Source: Sulfuritalea sp.
GTDB lineage: Bacteria; Pseudomonadota; Gammaproteobacteria; Burkholderiales; Rhodocyclaceae
Length of the DNA stretch: 64,000 nucleotides
Assembly: GCA_016710465.1 (NCBI GenBank)
Contig: JADJVS010000014.1
Span: 186,001 to 250,000 of the forward strand
Direction of reading: 5' to 3'
Shown here: in pieces, positions 55,401 through 63,439 of the stretch
How positions within the stretch are numbered: position 1 is the stretch's first letter
Layout: every line of letters begins with the position of its first letter
Notes under the pieces: generated by a model
Seen by the model: only the letters and a program-made list of their open reading frames with translations
Told to the model about the DNA's origin: nothing
Databases searched by the model: none
Program-made: the position numbers and the translations under genes

Positions 55401-58066
55401 TCCGCGGCAGCTTCCGGCACGACGTCGAGCGGCGGAAGCTCGGGCACGGAAGACTCTGGCGTCGGGATTTCCAGCGCGGGCAACTCAATCGACGGAGCTT
55501 CCGGCAACTCCGCTTCTGGCGTAACGGCCGCGGGTTCCGCCGCTTCCGGCTGGGCCACTTCGGGCGCGACAAGTTCCGGCGCGGCAAGCTCGGGTACGAC
55601 AAGTTCCGGCGCGGCGATTTCGGGCTCCGTCGTGGGCACGTCGGCCACGACGGGTTCGGCGACAGGCTCGGGAGTCGGCGCTGGCGCCACGGCGACCGGG
55701 GCCTCCTCTTCGGCGCCGCTCAGGACAGCGCACTGCTTCGCCAGCAAGGCGTAATCGTAGTGGCGGCTGCCGCCGCCTTCCAACTGCGCCACCCATCCGC
55801 CAAACACGCTGGCGGCGAGGTCGAGCATTTCCAGCAGGGCGGGGCTGGCCGGCTTGGTGTCGTGCAGCCAGGCATTGAGCACCTGTTCGACGCTCCAGCC
55901 GGCATCGCCCAACTCGGCAAGTCCAACCATGCGGCCGCTACCCTTGAGGGTATGGAAGCTTCGACGCACGGTGACCAGTGCTTCGTGATCGGACGGCGCG
56001 GCCTGCAAGGTCGGCAGGTTCTGGTTGATCGTGCCCATCACCTCCTTGGCTTCCTCGAGGAAGATACCCAGGAGTTCGGCGTCGAGGTCTTCCTCGCTGG
56101 CGTCCAGCAGCCGCTCGGCTTCGGCGGACGGGGCCGGCGCCTCGATCGGGGGCGGTGCGGGTGGTGGCTCGGGTTCGGCCGGGGCCGCGAAGCCTTCGAC
56201 CTCGAAATTCGGCAGTGCGCTGTCGTCGGCGGGCTCGATTTCGATCGGGGCCTCCGGTGCCGGTTCGGCGGCCGTCACCTCCGGGATTGCCGGCGCGGTT
56301 GCAATGGCATCCGCCGGCGCGGGACCGGGTGTTTCGGCGATAGCCAGTGGCTCCGCGACGACGGCCGCCACGGCAACCGGTTCCCCTGCTTCGCGGACCG
56401 GCTTGGCAACCGTGGGAGGAGGCGCGAGGATGGTATCGATATCAGCCGTGCCACCTTGCAACTGGGTAACGAAAAAGCCGAGGGCCGACAGTTTCTTCGC
56501 AACGTCCTCGAACTCGCCGGCCTGAGCGGTGAATCCGGGTTGCGCGAAGCGTTCGACGGCGCCCGCGCACTCGGCAAGGACCGCGCTGGCACGATCCTGC
56601 CCGAGCACCAGCAGCGCGCCCTGGATCTGCCGGATCGGCGTCTGCAGCGTCGCCAGCGCGGCGTGCTTGCTGCTGTCGCGGAAGAAAGCGTCGAGCGCCG
56701 TTTCAATGGTGCCGAGGTTGGTCTTGATCTCACGCGCCACGGATTCGAGCAGCAGCCGCTCCTGGGCGCGGCGCGACATGGCGTCAAGGTGGGGCAGGTC
56801 CAGCGTACCCAGTTCCTCGCCGCGTTCGACGGCGGCGAGGCGCTCGACGACAGCATCGGTCGAGCGGGTGAAGTCAGCGTCGAGCGACTGGAAATTTTCC
56901 AGCGCCGATTCGGCGAGCAGCAGCGCCGTGGCCATTTCGAGGGCCATGGCTTCGCTATGGCGTGACGGGTCGCGACGCAGGTGGTCGGCGGTTTCCAGAA
57001 TCGCGGCCGTCAGGCGTCGGTAGTCGGCCTGGCCGGTGGCCGCGCCTTCCTCGGCGATTTTCGCCGTGCGCTCGTGGAAGGGCGGCAGCGCTGCCGCAGT
57101 CCCGGCGCAAAGCCGGTTCCAGTCGTCCTTGGCACCGGCCAGGTAGTCGCGCAGGCGGCGGATATGCGGCAGCAGCCTCTCGGTCTCGGACGGCGTGGCG
57201 GTGGGCACCATGCCGTCAAGGCGGTAGGCGGCGCGCACCACGGCAAGGGCCGCCCCGCCCTTGGTGGCGCAGGCAGCCTGGTAAAGCGCTTCACGCAGTG
57301 CCTGGTCGTTGGGTTCGGCCTGCCCCTCGGCAAGCTTCTTCACCTGGGCGCCCAGACGCATGGCAAAGCGCTTTGCTTCGTTGGCGTCAGGCAATCCGCC
57401 GGCGGCCATGGCATCAAGCACGCCCAGCGAAATCCACCAGTAGGCGCGGGCGGCCGGGGTGCCCCGCGTCATTTCGATCATCGCGGTCGAGACCTTCATT
57501 TCGGCCGCGCCCTTGATGTCGCCCTTGAGCCACTTCAGCAGGCCGCGTTCAAAGCCCAGCCGCGCCGCCTTGATGCGTGCCGTCATGGCTTCGGGCGCGA
57601 GCACCGGCAGGTCTTTTTCGCGCTTGGGCGGACGCTGGGTCAGGTCGGGGAAGAACAATGCCGCCGGACCGGGGGCCGCGAGCCCGCGGGCCAGAGCCAT
57701 TGCCGTGTAGGAACCCAGCAGTTTCAGCGGCTGGTCTGGATGCCCGGCCATGAGGTCGTCAAGGTAGCCGCGCAGGGCGGAAAAACCGCCCTGCGCGGCG
57801 GAGACGGCCGCCGTGCCGTCCGTCATCGAAGCGTCGGCCAGCGCGCCGAGAAGCTGTTCGATGGCGTCGGCGAATTCGGTGATGCCCTCGATGCCGACGA
57901 TGGCCAGCGCTCCATGCGCCTGGTGCATGCTTGCGCGCGCCTTGACCAGCCCGTCCCCGGATGGGTTGGTGGCATGGGCCGCGAGGTTCTCGCCCGCGCG
58001 CTCAAGCGCAAGGTCGATTTCTCCCTTGACCCAGGACAGCGGGCCGATATCCAGTTCCACGGTCAT
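52415..58066 (-). CDS. chpA: Hybrid CheA-type histidine kinase of the Pil-Chp system
   Basis: 1883 residues. Hpt-like domains at about 52 (MHQAHGALA, degenerate), 707 (HTLKGSGRM), 960 (AAHTTASISA, degenerate) and 1142 (HTLKGSARM), spaced by Pro/Ala/Glu-rich linkers; then a dimerisation region, a HATPase (N-box LRNSVAHGLES about 1454, DDGAGL), a CheW domain (about 1590-1720) and a C-terminal receiver (VVDDS, LLDIEMPRMDG near 1812, K in GKPYDED). This matches ChpA/PilL, which drives twitching responses via PilG/PilH. Linker sequences near 780 hold a 23-bp repeat (55673-55695, read VAVAPAPTPE). Confidence 0.92.
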   Translation of the reverse strand: MTVELDIGPLSWVKGEIDLALERAGENLAAHATNPSGDGLVKARASMHQAHGALAIVGIEGITEFADAIEQLLGALADASMTDGTAAVSAAQGGFSALRGYLDDLMAGHPDQPLKLLGSYTAMALARGLAAPGPAALFFPDLTQRPPKREKDLPVLAPEAMTARIKAARLGFERGLLKWLKGDIKGAAEMKVSTAMIEMTRGTPAARAYWWISLGVLDAMAAGGLPDANEAKRFAMRLGAQVKKLAEGQAEPNDQALREALYQAACATKGGAALAVVRAAYRLDGMVPTATPSETERLLPHIRRLRDYLAGAKDDWNRLCAGTAAALPPFHERTAKIAEEGAATGQADYRRLTAAILETADHLRRDPSRHSEAMALEMATALLLAESALENFQSLDADFTRSTDAVVERLAAVERGEELGTLDLPHLDAMSRRAQERLLLESVAREIKTNLGTIETALDAFFRDSSKHAALATLQTPIRQIQGALLVLGQDRASAVLAECAGAVERFAQPGFTAQAGEFEDVAKKLSALGFFVTQLQGGTADIDTILAPPPTVAKPVREAGEPVAVAAVVAEPLAIAETPGPAPADAIATAPAIPEVTAAEPAPEAPIEIEPADDSALPNFEVEGFAAPAEPEPPPAPPPIEAPAPSAEAERLLDASEEDLDAELLGIFLEEAKEVMGTINQNLPTLQAAPSDHEALVTVRRSFHTLKGSGRMVGLAELGDAGWSVEQVLNAWLHDTKPASPALLEMLDLAASVFGGWVAQLEGGGSRHYDYALLAKQCAVLSGAEEEAPVAVAPAPTPEPVAEPVVADVPTTEPEIAAPELVVPELAAPELVAPEVAQPEAAEPAAVTPEAELPEAPSIELPALEIPTPESSVPELPPLDVVPEAAAEVVDAIAEISAPPSAEVVAFPSPPPVRVGEVEIAPTLYNLYLDETREHVATLQANLGAECMPGNDVIRAAHTTASISAATGILPISTLARALEDALGRLMLIGATPTEAQRYVFARCAGALEGMLGAVAQRRMPGEEVELTDELRAMNPAIESGIAAPVAAIADASVATPATSATPGAAPLPAEDEAPALPEVTITAAERRAARMEDEIDQQILPLFLDESVELMREIGETLRQWRIDPTSGDIARSLQRALHTLKGSARMAGAMGCGELLHSMEDRIDQAVRMKSVQPAVIDGLETSYDRAEMLIERLRNPNAAPVERDEAKPQAEAASVAVETAAEAAQSFAEAAPATHAHAAATTGKAAAGPAAFVPAAQVHLRVRADLVDQLVNEAGEVAIARGRIEGELLALKSSMLDLTENVIRLRKQLREVEIQAESQMQSQQALASERAQAFDPLEFDRFTRFQEVTRMMAESVNDVATVQQNLMRTLDHANAAVTAQARLSRELSQRLMGVRMVPFESIAERLHRVVRQAAKDTGKRANLDIRHGQTELDRSVLDKMAGPLEHMLRNSVAHGLESTAGRNAAGKDPIGQITLSLAQEGNEIVVAISDDGAGLNLEKIRHRAIDRGLLEPDAVPDEHTLTQMIMQSGFSTADEVTTLAGRGVGMDVVRNETASLGGRIEIASVSGKGATFRVYLPLTLAVTQVVMVTVGSRHYAVPSSMIEQATEHRPAAAAEIRKAGSTEWLGNPYPYHYLGVLLGDAAALPPQERRHWILLIRGGTERVALEVDSLSGNQEVVVKAVGPQLARIPGLAGATVLANGEIALILNPVALAARSAERTGTPVATVITPATAVQAAPAPAAPTGATVRAPGAATAAAPAVMVVDDSLTVRKISGRLLARHGYHVLTAKDGVDALEQLADVMPDVMLLDIEMPRMDGFDLARNIRGDKRLKHIPLIMITSRTADKHRQLAMDIGVNHYLGKPYDEDDLLNCIRQSIPGRQ
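55673..55695 (+). repeat. 23-bp interspersed repeat, copy 12 (in chpA)
   Basis: AGTCGGCGCTGG, middle CGCCA, then CGGCGA. Antisense; read as VAVAPAPTP in a Pro/Ala linker. Confidence 0.85.
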
Positions 58067-58091
58067 GACGGCGTGTTGTTCGTCCTGTCGT

Positions 58092-60128
58092 TCAAACCTT
58101 GAAGCCCGAGACCGAACCCTTCAGTTCGACAGCGAGTTCGGTCAGCTCGCCAATCGACACGGCAGTCTGCTGCGTGCTCGTCGTCGTCTGGCCGGTAATG
58201 CGCAAGATGTCCTGCATCGAGGAGGCTACCTTGGTGGCGATATCCGCCTGGGACTGCGTGTCCGTGGAGATCTGTTGAATCAGGCGCGCCAGATCCTGCG
58301 AGACGCTGGAGATTTCATTCAGCGCCTGGCCCGCCGCATCGGACAGCTTGGCGCCTTCCACCACACCCTGCGTCGAATGTTCCATGGCGGCCACGGCATC
58401 GTGCGTGTCGGTCTGAATCGTCTTGACGATGGCGGCGATCTGCTTCGTCGCCTCGCCGGAGCGTTCGGCCAGTCGCTGCACTTCCTCGGCAACCACGGAG
58501 AAGCCGCGGCCGGCTTCGCCCGCCGACGCGGCCTGGATGGCGGCGTTCAAGGCCAGCACGTTGGTTTGCTCTGTAATGTCCGAGATCAGCTCCACGATTT
58601 CGCCGATCTCCTGCGAGGATTCGCCGAGGCGCTTGATCCGCTTCGAGGTCTCCTGGATCTGGGTGCGGATTTCGTTCATGCCCGAGATCGAGTTCGACAC
58701 CGCCGACGAGCCCTTGCGCGCGGCTTCCAGCGAGGCATTCGCCACGCGGGCGGATTCGAGAGCGGAGGACGACACCGCTTCCATCGACTTGGCCATGTCG
58801 AGAACGGTCGCGTTCGCCGCCATGATTTCCTCGGACTGCACCTTGGTCGCGGCGAGCAGTTCGTTCGAGGTGCTCTGCGCGGAATTCGAGGCGCTGGTCA
58901 CGCGTTCGGCGGCATCGTTGATGCCGCGCACCAGCACGGCGAGTTCCTCAATCGTGTAATTCACCGAGTCGGCAATGGCGCCCGTGATGTCTTCCGACAC
59001 CGTGGCGCGCACCGTGAGGTCGCCGTCGGCCAGGTCGCCCATTTCGTTCATCAGCCGCAAAATGGCGCCCTGGGTGGCGTCCTTTTCCGCTTCGGCGATG
59101 CGCCGCTGCTGTTCGGACTCGCCGCTGCGCCGCACGCCTTCGTCGTTGAAGGCCTTGACCATCAGCACCAGCATCAGCAGCGCGATGGAGCCGAAAATCG
59201 CGGCGGAGAAGGACGAGAAGTCCTGCTCGGCGATTTCCTTTTCGTAGGCGTCGACCAGGCCGGCGGCGTGTCCGGACATGGTGCGGAAGCCGTTTTGCAA
59301 TCCCGAGCCGGTCTTGCGCGCCTGTACCAGCGGCTTCAGGTCACCGGTCAGCGCCGGCACCGCCGCCATCATGGCCTTGAGGCCCAATCCGAGCGGCGAA
59401 TCGGCCGGCGCGGCTTCCTGCGCGGCGGGGATGTCCCTGACCAGGCGTGCGGCAAGGGCCTCATCGAAGCCCGGAGCCCAGGCCAGTTGGTGGGCGGCAT
59501 GCAGGATGCGCTCGGTCAGCAGTGGCAACTTGCCGCCGGCGGCTTCCGCGGCCTCGATCATGGCGGCCCCGCGCGTCGCCGCTTCGATCGCAAGGCGGTT
59601 GATCGCGACGAGGCGGTTCTCGTTCGCCAGCACCAGGTTGATGGCCTCGTTCTGCTTGATCCAGGATTCGCGCAGGGCGTCCAGCGCCGGGCGCGCCTCG
59701 GGGCTGGTGGCGGCGACCTTGATGCCCTTGACTTCGCCACCCTCGACCAGGCTTTCCAGGAGCTTGGCGAAGGCATCGCGCGCCTCGCGCAGTTCGGCGA
59801 AGCCGTCTTTCTGCCCTTCCATGGCGGCAAGCGCGGCCTTGGGAATCTGCTGCGTCAGCGGCGCGATGTGGCTCGCCACCGAAAGGAAGGTCGTGCCGCG
59901 CGCCGTGCCCTGAACCTGCATGAAGATCGCCGCAATGGAAATCAGCAGGCTGATCAGGAACACGCTGCCGAGGATGCGGAACTGTGTCTCGATGCCAAGG
60001 TGCCCAATGACCGGCAGCGTGCCCGCGCCGCGACGGTCGACGGCCGGGGCGGGGCCGCCAGTTGCAGCCGGCCCCCTGGATTTGCGGCGGTCGAAGCTGG
60101 GTAGCTTGAAGGGAAGGTTTAAGGCCAT
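58092..60128 (-). CDS. pilJ: Type IV pilus methyl-accepting chemoreceptor
   Basis: 678 residues: cytoplasmic N-terminus, membrane helix about 52-70 (FRILGSVFLISLLISIAAIF), a periplasmic helical domain with PilJ-type repeats, second helix about 306-324, HAMP, and a signalling tip with EQTNVLALNAAIQAA and EAGRGFSVVAEEVQ (about 515-535). It ends SGSVSGFKV without a methylesterase pentapeptide. It senses surface or pilus signals and controls ChpA through PilI. Confidence 0.93.
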   Translation of the reverse strand: MALNLPFKLPSFDRRKSRGPAATGGPAPAVDRRGAGTLPVIGHLGIETQFRILGSVFLISLLISIAAIFMQVQGTARGTTFLSVASHIAPLTQQIPKAALAAMEGQKDGFAELREARDAFAKLLESLVEGGEVKGIKVAATSPEARPALDALRESWIKQNEAINLVLANENRLVAINRLAIEAATRGAAMIEAAEAAGGKLPLLTERILHAAHQLAWAPGFDEALAARLVRDIPAAQEAAPADSPLGLGLKAMMAAVPALTGDLKPLVQARKTGSGLQNGFRTMSGHAAGLVDAYEKEIAEQDFSSFSAAIFGSIALLMLVLMVKAFNDEGVRRSGESEQQRRIAEAEKDATQGAILRLMNEMGDLADGDLTVRATVSEDITGAIADSVNYTIEELAVLVRGINDAAERVTSASNSAQSTSNELLAATKVQSEEIMAANATVLDMAKSMEAVSSSALESARVANASLEAARKGSSAVSNSISGMNEIRTQIQETSKRIKRLGESSQEIGEIVELISDITEQTNVLALNAAIQAASAGEAGRGFSVVAEEVQRLAERSGEATKQIAAIVKTIQTDTHDAVAAMEHSTQGVVEGAKLSDAAGQALNEISSVSQDLARLIQQISTDTQSQADIATKVASSMQDILRITGQTTTSTQQTAVSIGELTELAVELKGSVSGFKV

Positions 60129-60149
60129 GGTCTTTCCTTTCCGCTGCGC

Positions 60150-60692
60150 TCAGAGCGCAATGTCTAGATAGCGTGGGTCGGACAGCAGCGCGGGAATCCG
60201 CAACTGGGTCCAGATGATGTCCTGGGCGTCCTTGAAGCGTCCTCCCAACCAGGGGGCCGTCTCGCCGAGGCCGGTCCTGACGTCACCGGTGGCATGCATT
60301 TCGATCTGCGGGCGCAATCCCAGCGCGCGGCGCACCAGCAACGCGCTATTCACCCCCTGCCGCGCGCCGACCAGCAGCAGCCGCGACTGGGCATTGATCG
60401 GCGTCGGCGCGCCGCCGCGCCAGGCCGCAAAATCGACCACGCTGTAAAGCACGCCGCGGATATTGGCGATGCCGGAGAACCAGGGCTTGGTCAGCGGTGC
60501 CGGGGTGAGCTCCGGCAGTGGCGTCACTTCCCCCGAGTCGGCGAGGTCGATCAGCCAGCGGCTGCCTCCCGGCAATTCATCGCTGCCGGATTCGATGCCG
60601 AGCAGGGCATTGCCGCCTTCGCCGCGTCGCGCCGAAACCAGTCGATCCGAAAGGTTCTGCTGGAATTCGCGCAGGCTGATGCGTTTTGCCAT
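60150..60692 (-). CDS. pilI: CheW-like adaptor of the Pil-Chp system
   Basis: 180 residues: a single CheW domain (about 30-175) with GVNSALLVRRALGLR and GVLYSVVDFAAWRG motifs. It couples PilJ to ChpA. Located between pilH and pilJ, 9 bp after pilH. Confidence 0.9.
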   Translation of the reverse strand: MAKRISLREFQQNLSDRLVSARRGEGGNALLGIESGSDELPGGSRWLIDLADSGEVTPLPELTPAPLTKPWFSGIANIRGVLYSVVDFAAWRGGAPTPINAQSRLLLVGARQGVNSALLVRRALGLRPQIEMHATGDVRTGLGETAPWLGGRFKDAQDIIWTQLRIPALLSDPRYLDIAL

Positions 60693-60701
60693 TTTTGCGG
60701 A

Positions 60702-61067
60702 TCAGCCCAGCGCGGCGATCTTGGCCAGCAGCGCCGGGCCGTCAACGGGCTTGGTAACGTAGTCCTGCGCGCCCTGGCGCATGCCCCAGAGCTTGTCCGT
60801 CTCCTGGTTCTTGGTGGTGCACATGATCACCGGGATGTCCTTGGTGGCGTCGTCCTTTGACAGCGCGCGAGTGGCTTGGAAGCCATTGGTTCCGGGCATC
60901 ACGACATCCATCAGCACCAGATCGGGCTTGATCTGTTTGGCGCGCTCGATGCCTTCGTCACCGCTTTCGGCGGTCGTCACCTGGTAACCGGCGCCGCTCA
61001 GCAGCTCGGTGAGGATATGGCGTTCCGTGGGAGAGTCATCGACGATCAGTACGGTCTTGATGGGCAT
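60702..61067 (-). CDS. pilH: Twitching motility response regulator PilH
   Basis: 121 residues, a stand-alone receiver: VLIVDDS, the phospho-acceptor in DLVLMDVVMPG (about Asp52), T/S in MCTTK and Lys in YVTKPVDG. It is the second output regulator of the Pil-Chp pathway. 27 bp after pilG. Confidence 0.9.
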   Translation of the reverse strand: MPIKTVLIVDDSPTERHILTELLSGAGYQVTTAESGDEGIERAKQIKPDLVLMDVVMPGTNGFQATRALSKDDATKDIPVIMCTTKNQETDKLWGMRQGAQDYVTKPVDGPALLAKIAALG

Positions 61068-61094
61068 GGTATTTACCTCGCAGCTTGAAAATCG

Positions 61095-61487
61095 TCAGCC
61101 GCCGCCGGTGTGGTCGGCAACGGTCTTGAGCAGGCTGTCCTTGGTGAAGGGCTTGGTCAGGTATTCGTCGGAGCCGACCATGCGACCCCGGGCGCGATCG
61201 AACAGGCCGTCCTTGGACGACAGCATGATCACCGGCGTGGCGGCGAACCTGGGATTCTTCTTGATCAAGGCGCAGGTTTGATAGCCGTCTAGCCGCGGCA
61301 TCAGGATGTCGCAGAAAACGACCTGCGGCTGGTGATCGTTGATCTTCGCCAGCGCATCGAAGCCGTCTTCGGCCAGCACGACCTGGGCGCCGGCCTGCAG
61401 CAAAAATATCTCGGCGGTCTTGCGGATGGTGTTCGAATCGTCGATCACCATGACCTTGATGCCGGAGAGCTTGGGTGTCTCGCTCAC
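61095..61487 (-). CDS. pilG: Twitching motility response regulator PilG
   Basis: 130 residues: receiver with VMVIDDSNTIRK, phospho-acceptor in VVFCDILMPRLDG (about Asp58), MLSSKDG and EYLTKPF. First gene of the pilG-pilH-pilI-pilJ-chpA operon. Confidence 0.9.
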   Translation of the reverse strand: MSETPKLSGIKVMVIDDSNTIRKTAEIFLLQAGAQVVLAEDGFDALAKINDHQPQVVFCDILMPRLDGYQTCALIKKNPRFAATPVIMLSSKDGLFDRARGRMVGSDEYLTKPFTKDSLLKTVADHTGGG

Positions 61488-61843
61488 ATTACTCCAACAT
61501 GAATCGGCGGTTGAATCCCGGGGTATGTAAACGGAATCGCCGTGCCGCGATCATGTGTCACCACATCGGCACTCGCCATTCGCTCCCCCGGTTTGCATGT
61601 TGTCAGTTTTCTTCAGCTAAGCACTGCAAGTTGTAATCATACTTAGATTTTTGTCCTTGCAAAGCACTGCTCGCGCATATTCCGGGCGAGATAGGCACCG
61701 CTGTCGCGATTTTGTACATGGCGGACGGCGGGTAGCGCATGCCATTCCCGGCGCGAGGCGGGCCTGAAGCCGCCTCGTCGCGGCCGGCGGGGCCTTGTCC
61801 ATCGGCTAAAATTCAGTCCATCGCCGGCGAACCCCTTGCCCGA
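61488..61843. other. Divergent intergenic region between pilG and thiD
   Basis: 356 bp without a supported gene. The stretch 61600-61680 is AT-rich and probably carries promoters. On the minus strand, TTGCAA (61657-61662) and TATGAT (61636-61641) with a 15-bp spacer could drive pilG, about 140 nt before its start. Short open frames across it are not supported. No riboswitch is apparent before thiD. Confidence 0.4.
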
Positions 61844-62716
61844 ATGCCTTCCAGCCCGATGAGCCCCACCGCCCCGACCCGACCCGCGCCGCCCGCCGTC
61901 CTCAGCTTCGCCGCCTCCGACCCGACCGGCGGTGCCGGTGTGCAGGCGGATATCCTGACGCTGGCCTGCCTGGGATGCCATCCGCTTTCGGTGTTGACCG
62001 CGATCACGGTGCAGGACACCGCCGGCGTCGAGGGCGTGCTGCCGGTGGATCCGGGTTGGGTCGCTGACCAGGCCCGCGCCTTGCTCGAAGATATTCCCGT
62101 TGCCGCTTTCAAGATGGGCCTGCTCGGCAGCGTCGAAGTCATTGCCGCCATTGCCGAAGTCGTGGCCGACTACCCGGATATTCCGCTGATCCTGGATCCG
62201 GTGCTGGCCTCAGGCCGCGGCGACCAGTTCGCCGACGAGGAAATGATCGAGGCCATGATTGGCCTGCTCTTGCCGCAGACCACCCTCCTGACGCCGAACA
62301 GCCTTGAGGCGCGGCGGCTGGCGCAACAACTGGGAGAGGGCGACGAAGGCGGTCGCGGCGGATCCGGCCTGGCGGACTGCGCCCACGGCCTGATCAATGC
62401 GGGTTGCGAACAGGTCCTGATAACCGGCACCCATGAGGGAACGGCGCTGGTGGTGAACACGCTTTACGGCAGCCACGGCGTGATTCGCACCGACCGCTGG
62501 GAGCGCTTGCCGGGAAGCTACCATGGATCGGGATGCACGCTCGCTTCGGCGATCGCCGCGCACCTCGCCCGTGGCGTGGAGATCGCCGAAGCGGTCAGGG
62601 GTGGCCAGGAGTACACCTGGCGAACGCTGGCCGCCGGCTATCGGCCGGGCATGGGACAATTCATTCCGGATCGGCTATTCTGGTCACGGGAGGACGACGA
62701 TGGCGCGGACGCTTGA
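61844..62716 (+). CDS. thiD: Hydroxymethylpyrimidine/phosphomethylpyrimidine kinase
   Basis: 290 residues from the ATG at 61844 (a second ATG at 61859 is as likely; neither has a clear ribosome site). Ribokinase-fold motifs FAASDPTGGAGVQAD, AITVQDT, DPVLASGRG, TPNSLEA and the active-site GSYHGSGCTLASAIAA are present. It phosphorylates the thiamine pyrimidine precursor twice. The thiE gene follows. Confidence 0.92.
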   Translation: MPSSPMSPTAPTRPAPPAVLSFAASDPTGGAGVQADILTLACLGCHPLSVLTAITVQDTAGVEGVLPVDPGWVADQARALLEDIPVAAFKMGLLGSVEVIAAIAEVVADYPDIPLILDPVLASGRGDQFADEEMIEAMIGLLLPQTTLLTPNSLEARRLAQQLGEGDEGGRGGSGLADCAHGLINAGCEQVLITGTHEGTALVVNTLYGSHGVIRTDRWERLPGSYHGSGCTLASAIAAHLARGVEIAEAVRGGQEYTWRTLAAGYRPGMGQFIPDRLFWSREDDDGADA

Positions 62717-62749
62717 ACGACGCGCGAGGCCGTTGAAAGGGGACTGGCG

Positions 62750-63379
62750 TTGAAGCTCGGGGGCCTGTGCGCGGTTACGGTCGATGACATGCTGCTGCCA
62801 CGCCTGTCGGCGCTGGTGAAGGCGGCGCTCGACGGCGGCACGCCCTACGTGCAGTACCGCAACAAGTCCGCGCCGCGCGCCCTGCGGCGCGCCCAGGCGG
62901 CCGAGATGCTGCGCATCTGCCGCGGCGCCGGCGCCAGGCTGATCATCAATGACGACGTCTGGCTGGCGGTCGAAATCGGCGCTGACGGCGCCCATGTCGG
63001 CCGTGGCGACGCGCCTGGAGGATCCCTCCTCGCGGCGCGCGAGGCGCTTGGCGCGAAACGCATCCTCGGCGTTTCCTGCTACGCCGATCTGGCGCTCGGC
63101 GAGGAGGCCGCCAAAGCGGGCGCCGACTACATTGCCTTCGGCAGCATGTTTCCCTCGCGCACCAAGCCCGGCGCCAACCGCGCGCCGCTGGAAATCCTCG
63201 GCCAGGCGCGTCGCTTCGGCTTGCCGGTCGTCGCCATCGGCGGCATCACGCTGGAAAACGCGCCGCAATTGATCGCCGCCGGAGCCGACATGCTGGCCGT
63301 GGTCAGCGACCTGTTCGATGCCATGGACATCAAGGCGCGCGCCGAGGCCTACCAGAAGCTTTTTGCCGCCGCCAAGTGA
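62750..63379 (+). CDS. thiE: Thiamine-phosphate synthase
   Basis: 209 residues from a TTG (62750) with AAGGGG upstream. TIM-barrel motifs VQYRNK, LIINDDVWLAVEIGADGAHVG, GVSCY, YIAFGSMFPSRTK and VAIGGITLENAPQL are intact. It couples the pyrimidine and thiazole halves of thiamine. Works with ThiD just upstream and ThiL at 14538-15476. Confidence 0.93.
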   Translation: MKLGGLCAVTVDDMLLPRLSALVKAALDGGTPYVQYRNKSAPRALRRAQAAEMLRICRGAGARLIINDDVWLAVEIGADGAHVGRGDAPGGSLLAAREALGAKRILGVSCYADLALGEEAAKAGADYIAFGSMFPSRTKPGANRAPLEILGQARRFGLPVVAIGGITLENAPQLIAAGADMLAVVSDLFDAMDIKARAEAYQKLFAAAK

Positions 63380-63439
63380 GGCGGCACGGTATTCTCGGCG
63401 GTGCCGCCGCCATTTCCTGAATTGAAAGACAAGTCGACC

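Noticed and set aside
54539..60104. Very long plus-strand frames opposite chpA and pilJ
   Set aside because: These are antisense shadows from high GC at third positions; chpA and pilJ are clearly the real genes.
62976..62998. ATCGGCGCTGACGGCG in thiE
   Set aside because: It encodes the conserved ThiE motif IGADGAHVG and lacks the AGT start and spacing of the repeat.
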